A stretch of DNA of 64,000 bases from Phoenix dactylifera (lineage: Eukaryota > Streptophyta > Magnoliopsida > Arecales > Arecaceae). The stretch spans positions 20,912,956 through 20,976,955 of the forward strand of contig NC_052402.1 in the NCBI RefSeq assembly GCF_009389715.1, in the 5' to 3' direction. A model generated the notes under the pieces. It had not been told where the DNA came from and searched no databases. It saw nothing but the letters and a program-made list of their open reading frames with translations. Below, piece by piece: positions 11,968-24,975 of this stretch (position 1 is its first letter; every line of letters begins with the position of its first letter). The translations under genes were made by a program, and so were the position numbers.

Positions 11968-14900
11968 CAAGCTGCATATGTGTATATCTAAAAACTTGAT
12001 GGTTTATATCACTTCAGAGATTATCTACTACATAATTACATATGAACTAATGTAATCACTTGAATTTCATATCATTGCTAGGATTTTAGCAGCTTCAATA
12101 GGTAGGATCCTCTGAAAGCTCATGCAGGTCATCAGATTTTTCAAGACGAATGCTTTCAAAACAAAAACATATAATGGATTCTTTACAGGTCTGTCCAAAG
12201 ATTTAGCATAAATTTCCCACCAATAGACATATATGAATGTAATCTACAAACATGCTAATAGAAAGAACAAAAAATGCTAAATGTGTGAGAATTCTAAATG
12301 CAACCTATTAACGTGAATTCAGTGTCCAATTCTAGACAATCACATAAATAGGGAACCTGGTTATGACACTTTCACCTGCAATAAGACTAACAATTTTTTA
12401 GGGCTGATCTACATGTTCTAATACCATGATTACCCTCAATTATGAGGGTGGAACACTACAAACTTACACATGCAATGTTCCTACTTTACTGTAATCAGAA
12501 AGCTACCTTCATGAGTACGAAAATCTCACAAGGAGCCCCAAATCTGTCATGGATAATACATATTGGCTTTACCATATGCATAACATAAACAACATATCAC
12601 AATTCAGCAAACTTAGTTAACTTACAGTTAGTCCCTCTCTGAATTTTGATTCAAATACAGCCATAGCAGCAAGAGATCCAGAACCCATCGTAGCAAAAGG
12701 GAGGGTATCGGTTGAACCATGAGGATAGACCTGCATGATATATGTCCATTGCATATAGCATTCACTGTCAAGAAACAGATCAGAAATGCTTGGAGGACAG
12801 CAGACAAATTTGTACTCACTGTGTGCAAATGAGGTCCCGTAACATCAACGCCACCAAGGACCAAGGCAGCGCTAATATGCCCTTGATAACTGTCCAAAAA
12901 TTCAACATTAAATTTATTTACAAATTGTGCAAAGACAATTTTAGATAGTTTCTGAACTGCCTAACCTGAAAAGGTGTGACTTTAAAAGGGTAAGGGCAGT
13001 AATAACCCTTGATTCTCGTCCAGTTGCATAACGGTGCAGCTGCAGTTGAGAGCTGACCATATCTGAAGAAAAATCAATTCCTAAGTTTAACTTCTATGAG
13101 AAGTAGGTAGTTGTCAAGTAACTTCAAATAACAGAACGAAAGCTTCAAGTCAGTATAAGTTACTGTCGTGATGCAGTTTCAACATCCAAAAACAAATTCC
13201 ATGGAGGAAATTATAATTTCTATTATTTATACCAGTAACTGCCTCTGTATCAGCAGCAGTTCCTGCACCACAGCAGTAAATATTTGGTGCCATGTAATGA
13301 ATCTTTTCACAATTCTTGTCAGCTACTATAGGTCCTTCAGTTGCCCTAGTATCTGCACCTAGAATAACACCATCCTGAAAATGACAATGATAGATGTTGA
13401 GATAAGCACAAATGCAAAATGATTCAAACCTAAAAGCCAAACATTGTGATGCACATTTCTATGTTATTTGTACATGTGTGTTTGCAAAATCAAGAATCAT
13501 AAAGCAAATCTGCCTCCATCCTACAGCAATCAAATAAAACAGTTATAGAAAATCTTAGGAGGTATAAAAGCTGTCGAACTACCACCTAGCATGTCAAACA
13601 CTTTATAGTGTCAGACTCCAGAGTCCAAAACAGAATTGTAATAGTTTTCAACAAGCAGCATATCGGCAGAAGCATGCTAGGCAGGTTTCTCTTCATATTT
13701 GTTTCAGCATAAAATAAATAGCAAGTTGCACTCAGCTTTAGATCTCTAGATGCTTACAACTAAAAAGAAGGCCTGAATTCGTCATATTGCCATTCAACTT
13801 GGAAGCCAAAAGAACATCACCATAATACGCAGTAGTCCAACTGTCTTTCCATGCATGAAGGCTCTCAAGCCACATAAATCACTGCACATAGTGCTATTGT
13901 TTGTTAATATGAGGATAATCAAACTTTTCCAGGCTCCCAACTTCTTCATGAATATACCTCTTCTCCAGGCCTTCACCTGATTCTAGCCATCCAATTATCT
14001 GAGGGATCCAACTACCATGATCCATCATTTTGGTAAAGGAATAATCATAGATCGGAAAAGGCAAACCCTGTCCCAGTAATCTATCAGTGCACAAAAATCA
14101 CCCAGCAGTGCAAAAGAACAACTTCTTGTACAGTTAGAATGCCTCCAAAGCAGTAGGAACTCCAAATGTGCTCTTCAATAATGTCAATGTTTCCTTACGC
14201 TACTCCAAGATGATTTTCATGCATAATCTCTTTCGCTAGTTATATTAGCCCGTAAAAATCTTTCAAGAGCCTCTATTTAGTAGAACCTTGAATGATGATA
14301 GCAAATGTATTTTTAGATTATCTAATCATGATAGAAATTATCTACTTTAGATAGCACTCTCAACGCCAATTAACTCAATTTTCTCACTGAGGCCTTATCC
14401 AAAATGCTCTCACTAATTTTTGTTACCATTGAAGAGTTCCATTCTATCCCACTTGCATTTACTCAAAGTATAAAGTTTTTTACCAGCAAAATTCTCATCA
14501 GTAACATCAGAATATATTCTTGAAATCTACCTTTTAATGTCATTAAGGCTCACTTGAACAAATTGAACCCACTCTCAGAGTTCCTAACATGATCTACATC
14601 TCCCTCTTCCCACTAGAACCACTTTGTCTTATATGGCAAAGCCATTAACTTCTTCAAAACTTGACAGCCCTGGATAATGTCAAAAACTCAAAAAAGAGAC
14701 ACAGTAAATCGTCATGCTTGTTCCACAAGTAACTCTTATTGGTGAGTCACACTAGTTGCTATGATTGAATGTAATAAAAAGCAACAAAAATGTCAAAACA
14801 AAATCTTCTTTGGACTAGTAGCATAGGAAGATAAAGAAAAAAAAATCACAATCCTTTTAAGCTCTCATACCAGATAGAAAAACACGTATATTACTATCAA

Positions 14901-15341
14901 ATGGGATAAACCAAGTTGGTGCTAGCCATGATTTGATACAGATACTGATATGGGTATTCTACATAACATTTTGGTGCTAAATATTTTATATTCTTTACTA
15001 TCACATTGAATTAATTCTTTCAAAGAAACCAGAAGAAGCCTCCATTAAGTAGCTGCAGCACCCCCTCCTCATGTTTATAAATCAAGTGCCCAGTGAAAGC
15101 ATGCCAAACTAGTACAGGTATCTGTTTGTCTTAACTCTTAACCATTAAGTGTACACACTACAATGGACCAAACTTGCAGATGGACAACTTTATGTACCTG
15201 AAAGACCAAGCCCACAATGGTGGTTCCAGTCTTCCTGAAAGATGGCATCTGGACCCCTTTCTTCAACAGCATATCATTTCTGCGGCATAAATCAAAGCTG
15301 AACCCACCTTTTGGTGGTAAATCTGCTGCAGCTGTTGCCAT
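10275..15341 (-). CDS. PBB: 20S proteasome subunit beta type-7 (beta2, PBB), 8 coding exons
   Basis: Catalytic beta2 (trypsin-like) subunit of the 20S core. Exons on the minus strand: 15341-15198, 13374-13233, 13062-12966, 12889-12820, 12730-12626, 11491-11393, 11291-11201, 10351-10275. All introns are GT-AG, and the exons sum to 825 nt, i.e. 274 residues plus stop, the usual length for plant PBB1/PBB2. The propeptide ([20 protein letters not shown]...) ends at Gly39. Mature Thr1 is Thr40 (TTIVG), with Asp17 (GADTRATEG) and Lys33 ([10 protein letters not shown]) in place. Later blocks: [75 protein letters not shown], and the C-terminal tail [11 protein letters not shown] that embraces a neighbouring subunit. 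Every key residue is present and no frame is broken, so it should be functional. Intron 1 (1.8 kb) holds unrelated sequence. Acts in cytosol and nucleus. Confidence 0.95.
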
Positions 15342-15919
15342 CTAAACATTTTTTCAAAAAATAAGATCAAAATAATAACAACTTGTACAGAAACTGCATA
15401 ATAGATAATACTTCATCAGAAAGAAAAGCGTAAATATATAAAATTCTAAATTTTTTATAATCTATGGGAACAAGACCTGGAACTGATATCTATTTTAGGA
15501 AAAAAAATGAACATTTTAGTTTCAACAAAAGTAACATGGGTCGTCCTTAAAACCTAATCCCCAAAATTTGGAAGACAATCTGAGAGATATCTCAAGATTA
15601 AGAAGCCCATGTTATAAAAAAATCACAACTCGAGTACTAATGAGCACCCATCTGGGAGATTCCCTCAATAATATGTACGTCTAGAAAAAAAATCACTACA
15701 GACATAGTTTTCGTTCCTCCAAGAATCAACTTCCAGTTCATTAAATAACAATAAGTTTCAATCACTTCTCTGCTGCGATCTCTTTCACGTCACACTAGCA
15801 AACCTTCAAAAGCGTGACTCTTTACGGAAAAGATATCAAGGGGGAAATAAATCTCTCGTTGGCAAAAGAAAGAAAAAAATCTCTCATTTTTTACAGACGA
15901 AGCAGATTGATATGCTTAC

Positions 15920-16095
15920 CGATCTGCTCGAGACCGTGCAAGAGATGGGCGACGTCTTGGAGGACAGAAGAATCGGACTCGCGAGGAGGGAGAGCGCCAG
16001 AGAGAGAACGGGTGTTTCTTGGAGCCGAAGAGAAGACGGAGGAATGGAGAGGGATTTCTGCGATCGGTTCTCAAACGAAAAAAAAGGGGAAAGAA
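15920..16095 (-). other. PBB: probable non-coding first exon (5'UTR) of PBB gene
   Basis: On the minus strand a CT-rich leader-like stretch ends in GATCG followed by donor GTAAGC (intron starts at 15919). The ATG exon is preceded by a TTTAG acceptor directly before ATGGCAACA, so a 5'UTR intron of about 580 nt is likely. The upstream end is approximate. Plus-strand and minus-strand frames over this interval are by-products of its composition. Confidence 0.5.
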
Positions 16096-16189
16096 GAGTT
16101 TAAAAAACCCTTTTTTTTCTGTGCGAACCGGACTAGCTTCGTAACCGAACCCAGATTGGGGCAAGTCTAGCTGGGGTCTGATCAAGCTT

Positions 16190-16660
16190 GGTTTGAGATC
16201 AGTTTCAAGCTTGGACTTGATAGCTTGACTTGTTTATAATTATTTCGAAGTCGACTCAAACTTAATTCTAAACCAAGCCAATTACCAGCTTTGTTAAGCA
16301 ACTCAATTCAAGCTTGAGTTATGGCCTGATTTAATCTTTATTTCAAGTTTGATTTAGACCTGAATTAATATTTAATTGATTCAAAGAACGAATAAAATAT
16401 ACTAATTAAAACTTTAATCCAATCATTTATTATCTATGTAATATATACAACATAAATATATTTGATTCTTACCGAATCGAGTTTGATCAAGGTTGACCAA
16501 GGTGAAGATAATTTTCAACTCAGCTTGCCATTAATTTGAGCCTATTTTACTGGTTCATATTGGATTTTGTCTAGCTTCAACATGTTAGATTTCGATCTTG
16601 GCCAGATCCATTTATTTATCAATTAGGATCCAAATTTTTGCCAGGTTCAATTTGGATCTG
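16190..16660. repeat. CAAGCTTG/GAGTTTGA-rich dispersed repeat
   Basis: Many alternating words such as TCAAGCTTGG, TTTCAAGCTTGG, TTCAAGCTTGAG, TTTCAAGTTTGA and GAGTTTGATCAAGG indicate an old element built of short inverted and direct repeats, just upstream of the PBB gene. Confidence 0.35.
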
Positions 16661-19140
16661 AACTATGAACGATATCAGATCTTGTTTTGAGTTAAGAACT
16701 TAAGACTGTTTAATAAGTGTTTAGATATTGTCAACCTTGCACACACGCTCAACCTGTTTGAATTTTTTTTTTTAACCAAATTTAATTGTCTGGAGGTTAT
16801 TATTGCAAGGCCCAATTCATTTTGTGGAGTGGCTGCTCTTGTAGCCAGGGTGACAATGGATCCATATGAAAGTTGGATCAGCAACAGCATGTCCTTCCCT
16901 GAAAGCAATATATTTGTTATCTCTGCATGTTTTTCGCATAGGTAAAAATATTTTTATGCACTTCGATACATTATAATTTTCTTGCTCGATGCACCAGCTT
17001 CCGGCTGTGGCTTATGCACATATGTAGACCATCTTCATCAGTGATTTAGGCAAAATTCATGATCCATGAAATCAAAGAGAGATAACCACCTTTTTGAAGG
17101 AGGAAAAATGTCTTTGGCAACCCTTTGCCATTTACATTGAAGCATGGTCAACTTTTTTTTTAAACACCATCACTTAAGTTAGTAAATGCTTAAGACAATC
17201 CTTCATGCAATTCTAATGAGTTGAGAACATGGATCCTTGTAACTTAAATAAAGCAGTAAATAACAAGGAAGGCACATGATGCAAGTATCCTTAGTTTTCT
17301 TAAGCATTCTTTTACTTGACAAAGAGCTCTAGTTATATGGGATCCAAAAATTTGCACAAAAAGTCTTAGAATGAATTCAGATATATAATTTTTATATCTA
17401 GAAAATAAAAAGAAATTCTACTTAGTGTTTCAAATAAATATAATATATTCTTGAGACATTAGAATCACTCATTAAATTTCAATGCATTACTTTTATGACA
17501 TGCATGGTAGAAAGTTCACAAAGCTGGCATAAAATAGGTAAAGAATACTTGCCTTTAGAAAAATGCATTACTTGAGGTCTCCCCACATCATATAGCCGAA
17601 TCTTCTTTTGCCAAAGCTATAAACATGTTAGACATGGTTCAAAATAAAAAATACCCAAAGATTGGCAAACTATCATCTACCATAACAACCTAACTACCAC
17701 CTTCTACCAGTATCACTTGACCCAGTTTCTCACTACAAGGCCCCACAAATTATTTCTGGTTTAGCCTAGTCACCATATTAAGGAAACTAGTTTAGCAAAA
17801 TTCATACTCAATTTCTTTTTTTTTTTTTGCTTTTTTTTTATCCGAAAGAATATTCACACTCAACTTCAAAAAGGCTATCCATGTGGTATGATTCTAAAGC
17901 CTCCTGTAAGCAAATTCAGCTGTCACCTTGCAAAGCTCCATTCCTTTGAAGCTTACCATTGACTAATTCATTACTATGAACAAACAGTAAGACCAGCATC
18001 TATGTTATACCAGGTAATTCCTATTCGAAAATTCATTTGCATTCACTGAACAACGTAACGACAATAGTACAGTAAAACTTCATTCTGAATTTAGGCTCCA
18101 AACTTTCCCACAGGAAAAATGGCATGAAAGTTTTCAAAGCTGCCAAGGTCTTAGCAGTTCCTTCAGAAACTATCCTGGGGTTTACTTTCCTGTTCAAGGA
18201 AGCATCCATTTTGTTTCATCTAACCATCCTGTGATAGAACTTGGCCATATCTTGCAAATGTTGGCGACAGTTCACAGCTTGTCCAAGCTCAACATAAAAG
18301 TAAACATCCACTTTTTGCATAATTGTATCTTTCACCAGGAATTTAATCAATTCAATTGCAGTTGAACCCCTACCAAAACAACACCAAATTACCACAACTC
18401 AGTAGAGAGGGCCTGGTGATCAATAAACGGTTGCCAACATACAGAAGCCATTTTCTGCAGGAAACATCAGGACTTATGCTGAGATTCATTGAACACCCTG
18501 CAAACAAATCAGTTTGGATTAATAGGAGTAAGTGAAGCTCTTTCTAAGGCAGCCATAAACAGATGAGATTAAACTAGCAATAAGGAGGTTATGTTAACAG
18601 CAAGCCAGCTTATACAACATCACCGCCATGCAGCCCATCAGGCCTAAAAAGTTACCGAGACCCGCTTAACTGCCCCAGAGGTACCTTCCATTGCAGGATA
18701 GTACAGGTGTCTAATTAGTATAATGCAGGCCCCACCAAAAGCGAGATACCTGCATGTATTTTATCCACCTGAAATAAAAATTGTCAGGCATTGAGGTCTA
18801 CCTTAATCATGAAAGCCAGATCAGTGGATATGTCACTGATCTCCAATGCTGCCTGAGTTCAATGTTCAACCAAATACTAGCAGCTCACAATCCAAACGTA
18901 AGCTACACAATATTGAGCAAACCATTCTAAACATGTAACTCCACCTGAAAGTGAAATATGTGGGCATTAAGGTAAACCTGAATCATGAAGCCACATCAGA
19001 GCTGCTTTAGTTCCATGTTCAATCCAATAACAGTAGTTGAGAATCCAAACATGAGCTACACAGCATGGCAGCAGCCCATTTAAACACACAGTAGGCTTTT
19101 CCATTTTTCAGTAATTAACAACCAACAAGCAAATGATATT
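16661..19140. other. intergenic, 2.5 kb
   Basis: AT-rich; no gene or RNA recognised. Contains a poly(T) run around 17817-17840. Confidence 0.4.
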
Positions 19141-19149
19141 TGAAAAAAG

Positions 19150-19890
19150 GTGCATAACTTTCTAAGCCTAGGCTACAAGTCAATCATCCTTCTTATGAAG
19201 GAAATTCGCTTATTCACCCAAGCGCAACTTGCATTTTCTCCTTGTTGGAGACCTGTGCTTGTTTTAGCATCCACCATGCTTAACAGCTCATCCAAGCTAT
19301 CCAAGCAAACAAGGTACAATTTGGCAATTTCCAAATGAATCAGAAAGCTTGCATGAACTAGATTGCATCAATTCACATGTAGATTGTATGAACCTGATTC
19401 CATCATTTACATTTACCTTTCCCCACCTAATTTGCTTCAGAAAATTTGAAAATAACTTACCCAAGTTATCAAAATTTGAATACAAGTTACCCAAGTTATC
19501 ACATGTAGCAACCCTTTTTTAACATATAGCAGCCTTTTTCCTTTTATTTTTTTCTTCCCAAATAACTTGGTACACATGACTTTTAGAAAAGGAGGTGCAT
19601 ATTTTTCTGACTCTAGATTAACCATCAATCATCCATCATATGGAGGAAACTTTCTTCCCTAGTCTGAATGGCCTGTTTCCTTAATGAAAAAGACCTTCGC
19701 TTGTTTTAGTAACTGCCATGCTTAACAGTTCACCCAAGCTATTCCTGCAAACTTTCACACACCTAAGTCCAAATTGACACTTTCCAAATGAATCATATAA
19801 CTTGCATGAACTTAATTCCATCAACTTCATATATCTTTCTTCACATAATTCTCTTTGGCAAAATTTGAATATAAATACCCAAGTATCATA
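19150..19890. repeat. diverged tandem duplication (about 350-bp copies)
   Basis: The segment at about 19150-19500 is repeated at about 19598-19890 in the same orientation with indels. Shared words in order: AATCATCC, GCTTGTTTTAG, GCCATGCTTAACAG/ACCATGCTTAACAG, CCAAGCTAT, TTTCCAAATGAATCA, CTTGCATGAAC, AAAATTTGAA and TACCCAAGT. Confidence 0.6.
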
Positions 19891-20133
19891 TCAATTGATT
19901 TATGAAACCACTGATCTCACTAGCTATACCAAGGCCTTGCCTCCATTCTCTCACCTCCTGAGTGCCTGCCAATGGATCTCTTTGCTCGTACTTTCCAAAG
20001 CCATTCCTCCAACAAACACAGCACTTAGACCAACCTCATCCAACAAGGTCATGGCTCTCAACTTCATTCAAACAATCGCCAAATTGCATCCTTCTCAGTC
20101 CAGTCCAACAAAAACACTGTCTGGATACCAATC

Positions 20134-20930
20134 ATGGTGCATAAGGAGCCAAAGCACACATCACACTGTGCCCGACTGTCCATAATTGAACACCTGACAT
20201 CCTTCCTGGAGCTCTGGACCAAGAGGTTATTCTGTTACATGATCCAACTATATGGCAGCCACAGGATGCTAGATCAAGCATTCCACACCTCCAAGGAGAT
20301 TGAAGGTCATGGTATCCACACTACCGCCAGACCACTAGAGGAGCTGATTCGGGCATATATACAGAATAAGAACATCAAGAGAGTGAATCATGCATTTCAT
20401 GAACTCCGACAAATGCATGGAATGGAACTTGATGCCAGCACATACCATACTGTGTTAGTTGCATATCAGCCTTGGCTCAACTGCTTTAGGATATGCTATT
20501 CTGGAAGAGATGTGTACCAAGGAGAGTTGCTTGCCTGCTGAATACAGATATAATATCCTGATCCATGGATTTTATAAAGAAGAGAAGTATGATGAAGTTG
20601 AGAAAGTTAAGAGCAAATGGCAAAGAATGGCTGCCCACCAACTGAGTCTGTATACAATCAGATTAAAAGGTTGTGCAAAATAAAAAAAAATGGATGGACA
20701 CGAGAGCTATGATGGTTGAGATGAGGTCGAAAGGCATGAAACTCGATAGTGATCTCTGTGCACACTTGATTCATGGGATCCACAAGGTCGGAAGCTTTGA
20801 AGAGGTTAAGAAGGTTGCAAATGAGATTGCCAAAAAGGAAGTTCTAAAAGGTATATTCAACTGTAGTTTGGTGAAACATCTTCTAAAGAGACATCAACAA
20901 GAAGAGCATGGTGAAGTCCATGAAGAATAG
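20134..20930 (+). pseudogene. PPR pseudogene, frameshifted
   Basis: Three overlapping plus-strand frames together spell a P-class pentatricopeptide protein: MIQLYGSHRMLDQAFHTSKE, ELIRAYIQNKNIKRVNHAFH, YNILIHGFYKEEKYDEVEKV, VYNQIKRLCK, MVEMRSKGMKLDSDLCAHLI and HGIHKVGSFEEVKKVANEI. Frame changes occur near 20470, near 20640 and in the A-run at about 20682-20690. There is no amino-terminal targeting region. Style resembles the PPR336-like group, to which the intact gene at 23512-24729 belongs. Whether it is a decayed duplicate of that gene or of another PPR gene is not settled. Confidence 0.7.
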
Positions 20931-21061
20931 TTATATCTATATCTTTGGTAAATAAAGATTGATGAAGACTTTAGTTACTATGCCATTATTTAGAGTCAGA
21001 AAATTACAATCAAACTGATAGCGAAAACAATGTTACTTTTATACTGTCATAATTGATGTTC

Positions 21062-21221
<160 letters not shown>

Positions 21222-23511
21222 TTGATTTTTGATGAGCCATCTTGTGTGGCACAGAAAGGCTCTTAATAAAATCTAACGTACCAGTCCTTGGAAACTTAGT
21301 TTCTGGTTTTTTTAAAAAAATCTTTAGGAGGGATACCTTTCCTTTTGATATGGTGATACTGGAATTAGTAGAACCAGTATCAAATTTTTCTTTCAGCCCA
21401 CTGTATTGCCCCTAACCATTCTTTCTGCTCCAGGAATATGGTTACCTCAAGGCATATGCAATTGACTGCATATTGAGTTTATAAAGTCCTCTCTTCTCTC
21501 AATAACTCAGTCATAAAAATATTATTCTTAGTTATGTTCCAGAAGTGCTCATTCCCTCCTTTTCACAATAATAGATGATGCAGCAGCCTTCGAATAAAAG
21601 GTATTATGACCAATCAAAATCATCAAATAAACAATAACATTACTGACAATGTAGTTGTAGCAGGAGGAAGAGGTGGGTGGTTTTCTTTGGGTGGAGGGTT
21701 GCTCTTTTTGTCCTTTTTGTGGTCTCTTATCAATGCTAACCATGGTCACTTTTGTTTCGCAATGAATCAGGCCAAACCAGGAATAGTTGATTTGTGCTGT
21801 TCAAAGCCTGTTCTCTACTCTGCTTGTAACCCAAAGTTATTCTCATAAACAAAAGTTGAAATGATCATAATTATGACATTACTTTTCAAATGGCCCTAGT
21901 CAGCCAATCCTTTTCTTTCCTCATCAACCAAATATTTCAAGTCTTCATTAACATCAAATTTTAATCATTCCATCTAGTGATACCACACTGGTTTAAAAAG
22001 GATCTATGCTTTCATCAAAACTTAATCATCGAATGCCAATAAGCATATTTGCAGCTGAGAACTCTTAATCAGTCATCAACTTGCATGTACATTGATTAAG
22101 AAAAAACCATCTACTGAAGTTGGCAGTGATATTCTCATTAAGTATCAATGTAATTAGATCCACAACCTGCCATAATGGTAAACTGTTCGTGTGAAACAAA
22201 ATGTTTGATAAGGAATTTTTTCTGGAAGACTGAGAGGCTCAAAGCCAAATGAGCATACACCTGTTTTGGCCTCTTTCAGATATTATACTGCCTCTTTCAG
22301 ATATTATGACTGGATCCACCAGGCATGCAAGGTTTTGAATGAGAGTACTTGGAGTTTATCCAAAACATAAACCAACTGATGGGTAGCATTGAATATTACT
22401 CGATAATTGGTCCATATTGTTAGCTTACGTTATGTTTTTTTTACTTTGATTAATTATATTGGCATTTCTCAATACATACGTTTATTGTTTCTTACTCTAT
22501 AAGACACTAATCCAAATTAGAGTACACTAGTAGTTATAGGTAACATGATTGTTATTTGAACAGATTCTTTTCTAAATTTCGATAGGAAGGACTGCTTCCA
22601 TACCCTAGACCCTTTCCTTGAAAGTGATCTCATCTCTGGCGCGGTAGGAGCTTTCTTTAAGCGCGACTTTTCTTGCAATGCGACCAACCGATCGAAAAGT
22701 GTTTTTCGAACGGATTTGATCCTCTCTGCTTATTGTCATAAATTGTAAGGCCCATATATGGTTGATCAGCTTTATGTTAATGGAAAGCTAAATTAATTGC
22801 AACTAAATCCAACAAATGAAGTTCAAGAAAAAGTTAATATCTCCTCTCAGTCTTGTTATATTATCAGTAATCTGTAACATATGATTTCCATCACCCTTTT
22901 TTTAATCATATAAAGAGAAGATCATTAATAAACAGTGGGATAACAATATAAATTTTAAAATATCGCCTTCTGTAAAGATGGATCATCACATTACATTTTA
23001 ACACAGCAACACATGCACATTCATGGAGAGAGCTAGAGGTAGACGGATAGAAAGCAACAAGCATAGACAAATTAATTGTACTTAATACTCACAAAATGGA
23101 TAGGGAGATCAACTGCAAGAGGACAAGGGACCAGATATGCCACATTTTACCAGTGAAATGAAGCCATTAAGCTAATAAAATTGCATTCTACATCTCTGGA
23201 GGAAAAAGAATCAACATTTTAATAATCATGATACTTCATCACCAAAATTCTTTCCCATAATCTAGAGGGTTTCAACAAATTTTACATGATAAAAGAAAAG
23301 CACTCAAGAATCTTCAGCACAGACCATTGATATTTTAAACATTCATAAAGATAGAGGAAAAAATCTCAGGAACATTCACTTTCATGCAATTAAGCATTTG
23401 CAGCATTTAAGCCATGCACATATAGCTAAATCTTGCTGAATGTAATTTTGGTTCATCCAGAATTTCAACCAATGCCAGCCAACAAGGAATACCTTATCAT
23501 TCCCTTCAGAC
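21222..23511. other. intergenic between PPR pseudogene and PPR gene
   Basis: No gene supported. Includes a short GC-richer island at about 22590-22735 of unusual character and a small direct repeat CTCTTTCAGATATTAT at about 22271-22305. Confidence 0.4.
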
Positions 23512-24729
23512 TTACTGAGGCAATTCTTCTTCCACTTCCTTCCACATATCAGCATTCCCTGAGAACTTCTCCTTCATCTTCTCAATCAGCTCCCGTGCCT
23601 CTTCAACTTTCGCCCCCCTCACAAGCCCATTCACAAGCATCTTCATAGTTGAAAAGCACGGAACCCAATTCCTTGCCATGGTCTCCTTGGCCACTCCCAG
23701 CGCCGCTTCAAAGTCTCCACCTTGGCAGAGGTAATAAATTAAAGTAAAGTAGCAGCTACTATCCGCGACACACCCTCTTTTACCCATCTCTTTGTAGAGT
23801 TTCTTTCCCTCTTCCAAATCCCCCTCCTTACAGAACCCAAATATCAGATGGTTGTAAGTAACCCAGTTTGGCTTCATGCCTTCCGCCACCATCTCCTTAA
23901 ACAATGCCTTCGCCTCACCAAGCCTCTTAAGCTTGCACAAGCTCTGTATCCTCACATTGTAGGCGCTGAGTCCGGGATGGCAATCATGCTTCTTCATCAG
24001 CTCCAAAACCTTTCCCACATCGTCGAACCGTTCCTCCCGGTAAAATCCGGCGAGCGCCGTGCAAAAAGTCATCATATTTGGCTTAATTCCGATTCGGACC
24101 ATTTCGTCCAGCACCGAAAAGAACGACCTTGATGTGCCCGACTCGCAAAAAGCCTTGATGACAGTGTTGTAGGTGTCGAGATTGGGGGTGATGCCATAAG
24201 AAGTGGGGAAATCTCGGAAGATCCGGCCGACCTCGTCGTGCTTCTTTGCGAGGATGCAGGCGAAGAGGAGGGCGTTGAGGGACCGGACGGAGGGAGAATC
24301 AGAGGCCTTGAATGTACGAACGGCGTCATCGAGCATGCCGGCCTGTCCAAAGAGGACGATGGCGTGGGAGCGGAGCCGGTCAGAAGAGATGTCAGGGCGG
24401 GGGGAGAGGAAGCCGTCGAGGTAGGAGCGAAGGGCGGCGAAGGAGCCGGAGGTGGCGAGCTTGGAAGTGGCGATGGAGAGGGCGGTTCGGTCGAGGTGGG
24501 AGGCAGGGGTCAGGTCGGCGGCGCGGCAGATCTCGACGATGCGGGCGGGGTTCTTCTCGGACTTGAGGAGGGAGAGGGCGGCGCGGGACTTCTGCTTGCT
24601 AGTGAGGACGGCGGAGGGGTCGCCGGGGCTCAGGATCGCGGCGGCAGAGGAGAAGCGGCGGAGGAGGAGGTGGGGGAGGAGGAGAGGGAGAGGGAGAAGG
24701 CGTTGGCGGAGACGGGCGAGTGTGGCCAT
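23512..24729 (-). CDS. mitochondrial pentatricopeptide repeat protein (PPR336-like, P class)
   Basis: Intact intronless 405-residue frame. The arginine/leucine/serine-rich start (MATLARLRQRLLPLPLLLPH, then RRFSSAAA) fits a mitochondrial presequence. From about residue 125 there are PPR motifs: SLNALLFACILAKKHDEVGR, TYNTVIKAFCESGTSRSFFS, TFCTALAGFYREERFDDVGK, AYNVRIQSLCKLKRLGEAKA, TYNHLIFGFCKEGDLEEGKK, CYFTLIYYLCQGGDFEAALG and TMKMLVNGLVRGAKVEEARE. It ends in WKEVEEELPQ. Length and arrangement match Arabidopsis At1g61870 (PPR336) and relatives, reported as components of the plant mitochondrial ribosome. No E, DYW or SMR domain, so not an editing factor. RNA target unknown. The 5' part is strongly GC-rich, which produces long empty frames on the opposite strand. 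Confidence 0.9.
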   Translation of the reverse strand: MATLARLRQRLLPLPLLLPHLLLRRFSSAAAILSPGDPSAVLTSKQKSRAALSLLKSEKNPARIVEICRAADLTPASHLDRTALSIATSKLATSGSFAALRSYLDGFLSPRPDISSDRLRSHAIVLFGQAGMLDDAVRTFKASDSPSVRSLNALLFACILAKKHDEVGRIFRDFPTSYGITPNLDTYNTVIKAFCESGTSRSFFSVLDEMVRIGIKPNMMTFCTALAGFYREERFDDVGKVLELMKKHDCHPGLSAYNVRIQSLCKLKRLGEAKALFKEMVAEGMKPNWVTYNHLIFGFCKEGDLEEGKKLYKEMGKRGCVADSSCYFTLIYYLCQGGDFEAALGVAKETMARNWVPCFSTMKMLVNGLVRGAKVEEARELIEKMKEKFSGNADMWKEVEEELPQ

Positions 24730-24975
24730 GGTTAGGGTTTTGGAGGTGTGAAGAGCTTAGAGAGACAACGGGGTTAGGCTTTTAGACTCGGATTGTAGAG
24801 ACACTGGAGGAGCTGGGCCGGAGGTTTCGGGGAAGGAAATGGGTGGACCTGCGGAATAGGATAATACGGTGCGGCTTCGTGGGGGAGGCCTGATCAGAAC
24901 CGTTGACAGGCGGGCACATGAAAAACTTTAGCGGGTCGTGCGGGTCCCAATATGTATGAAGTCCACAAGGGTCAG

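Noticed and set aside
15814..16185. Frames of 63-118 codons on both strands near the PBB promoter
   Set aside because: They overlap the probable 5'UTR exon and promoter of the PBB gene and show no family motifs.
24238..24751. Long plus-strand frames (Gly/Ala/Arg-rich) over the 5' half of the PPR gene
   Set aside because: They are antisense shadows of a GC-rich coding sequence; the minus-strand frame has clear PPR motifs.
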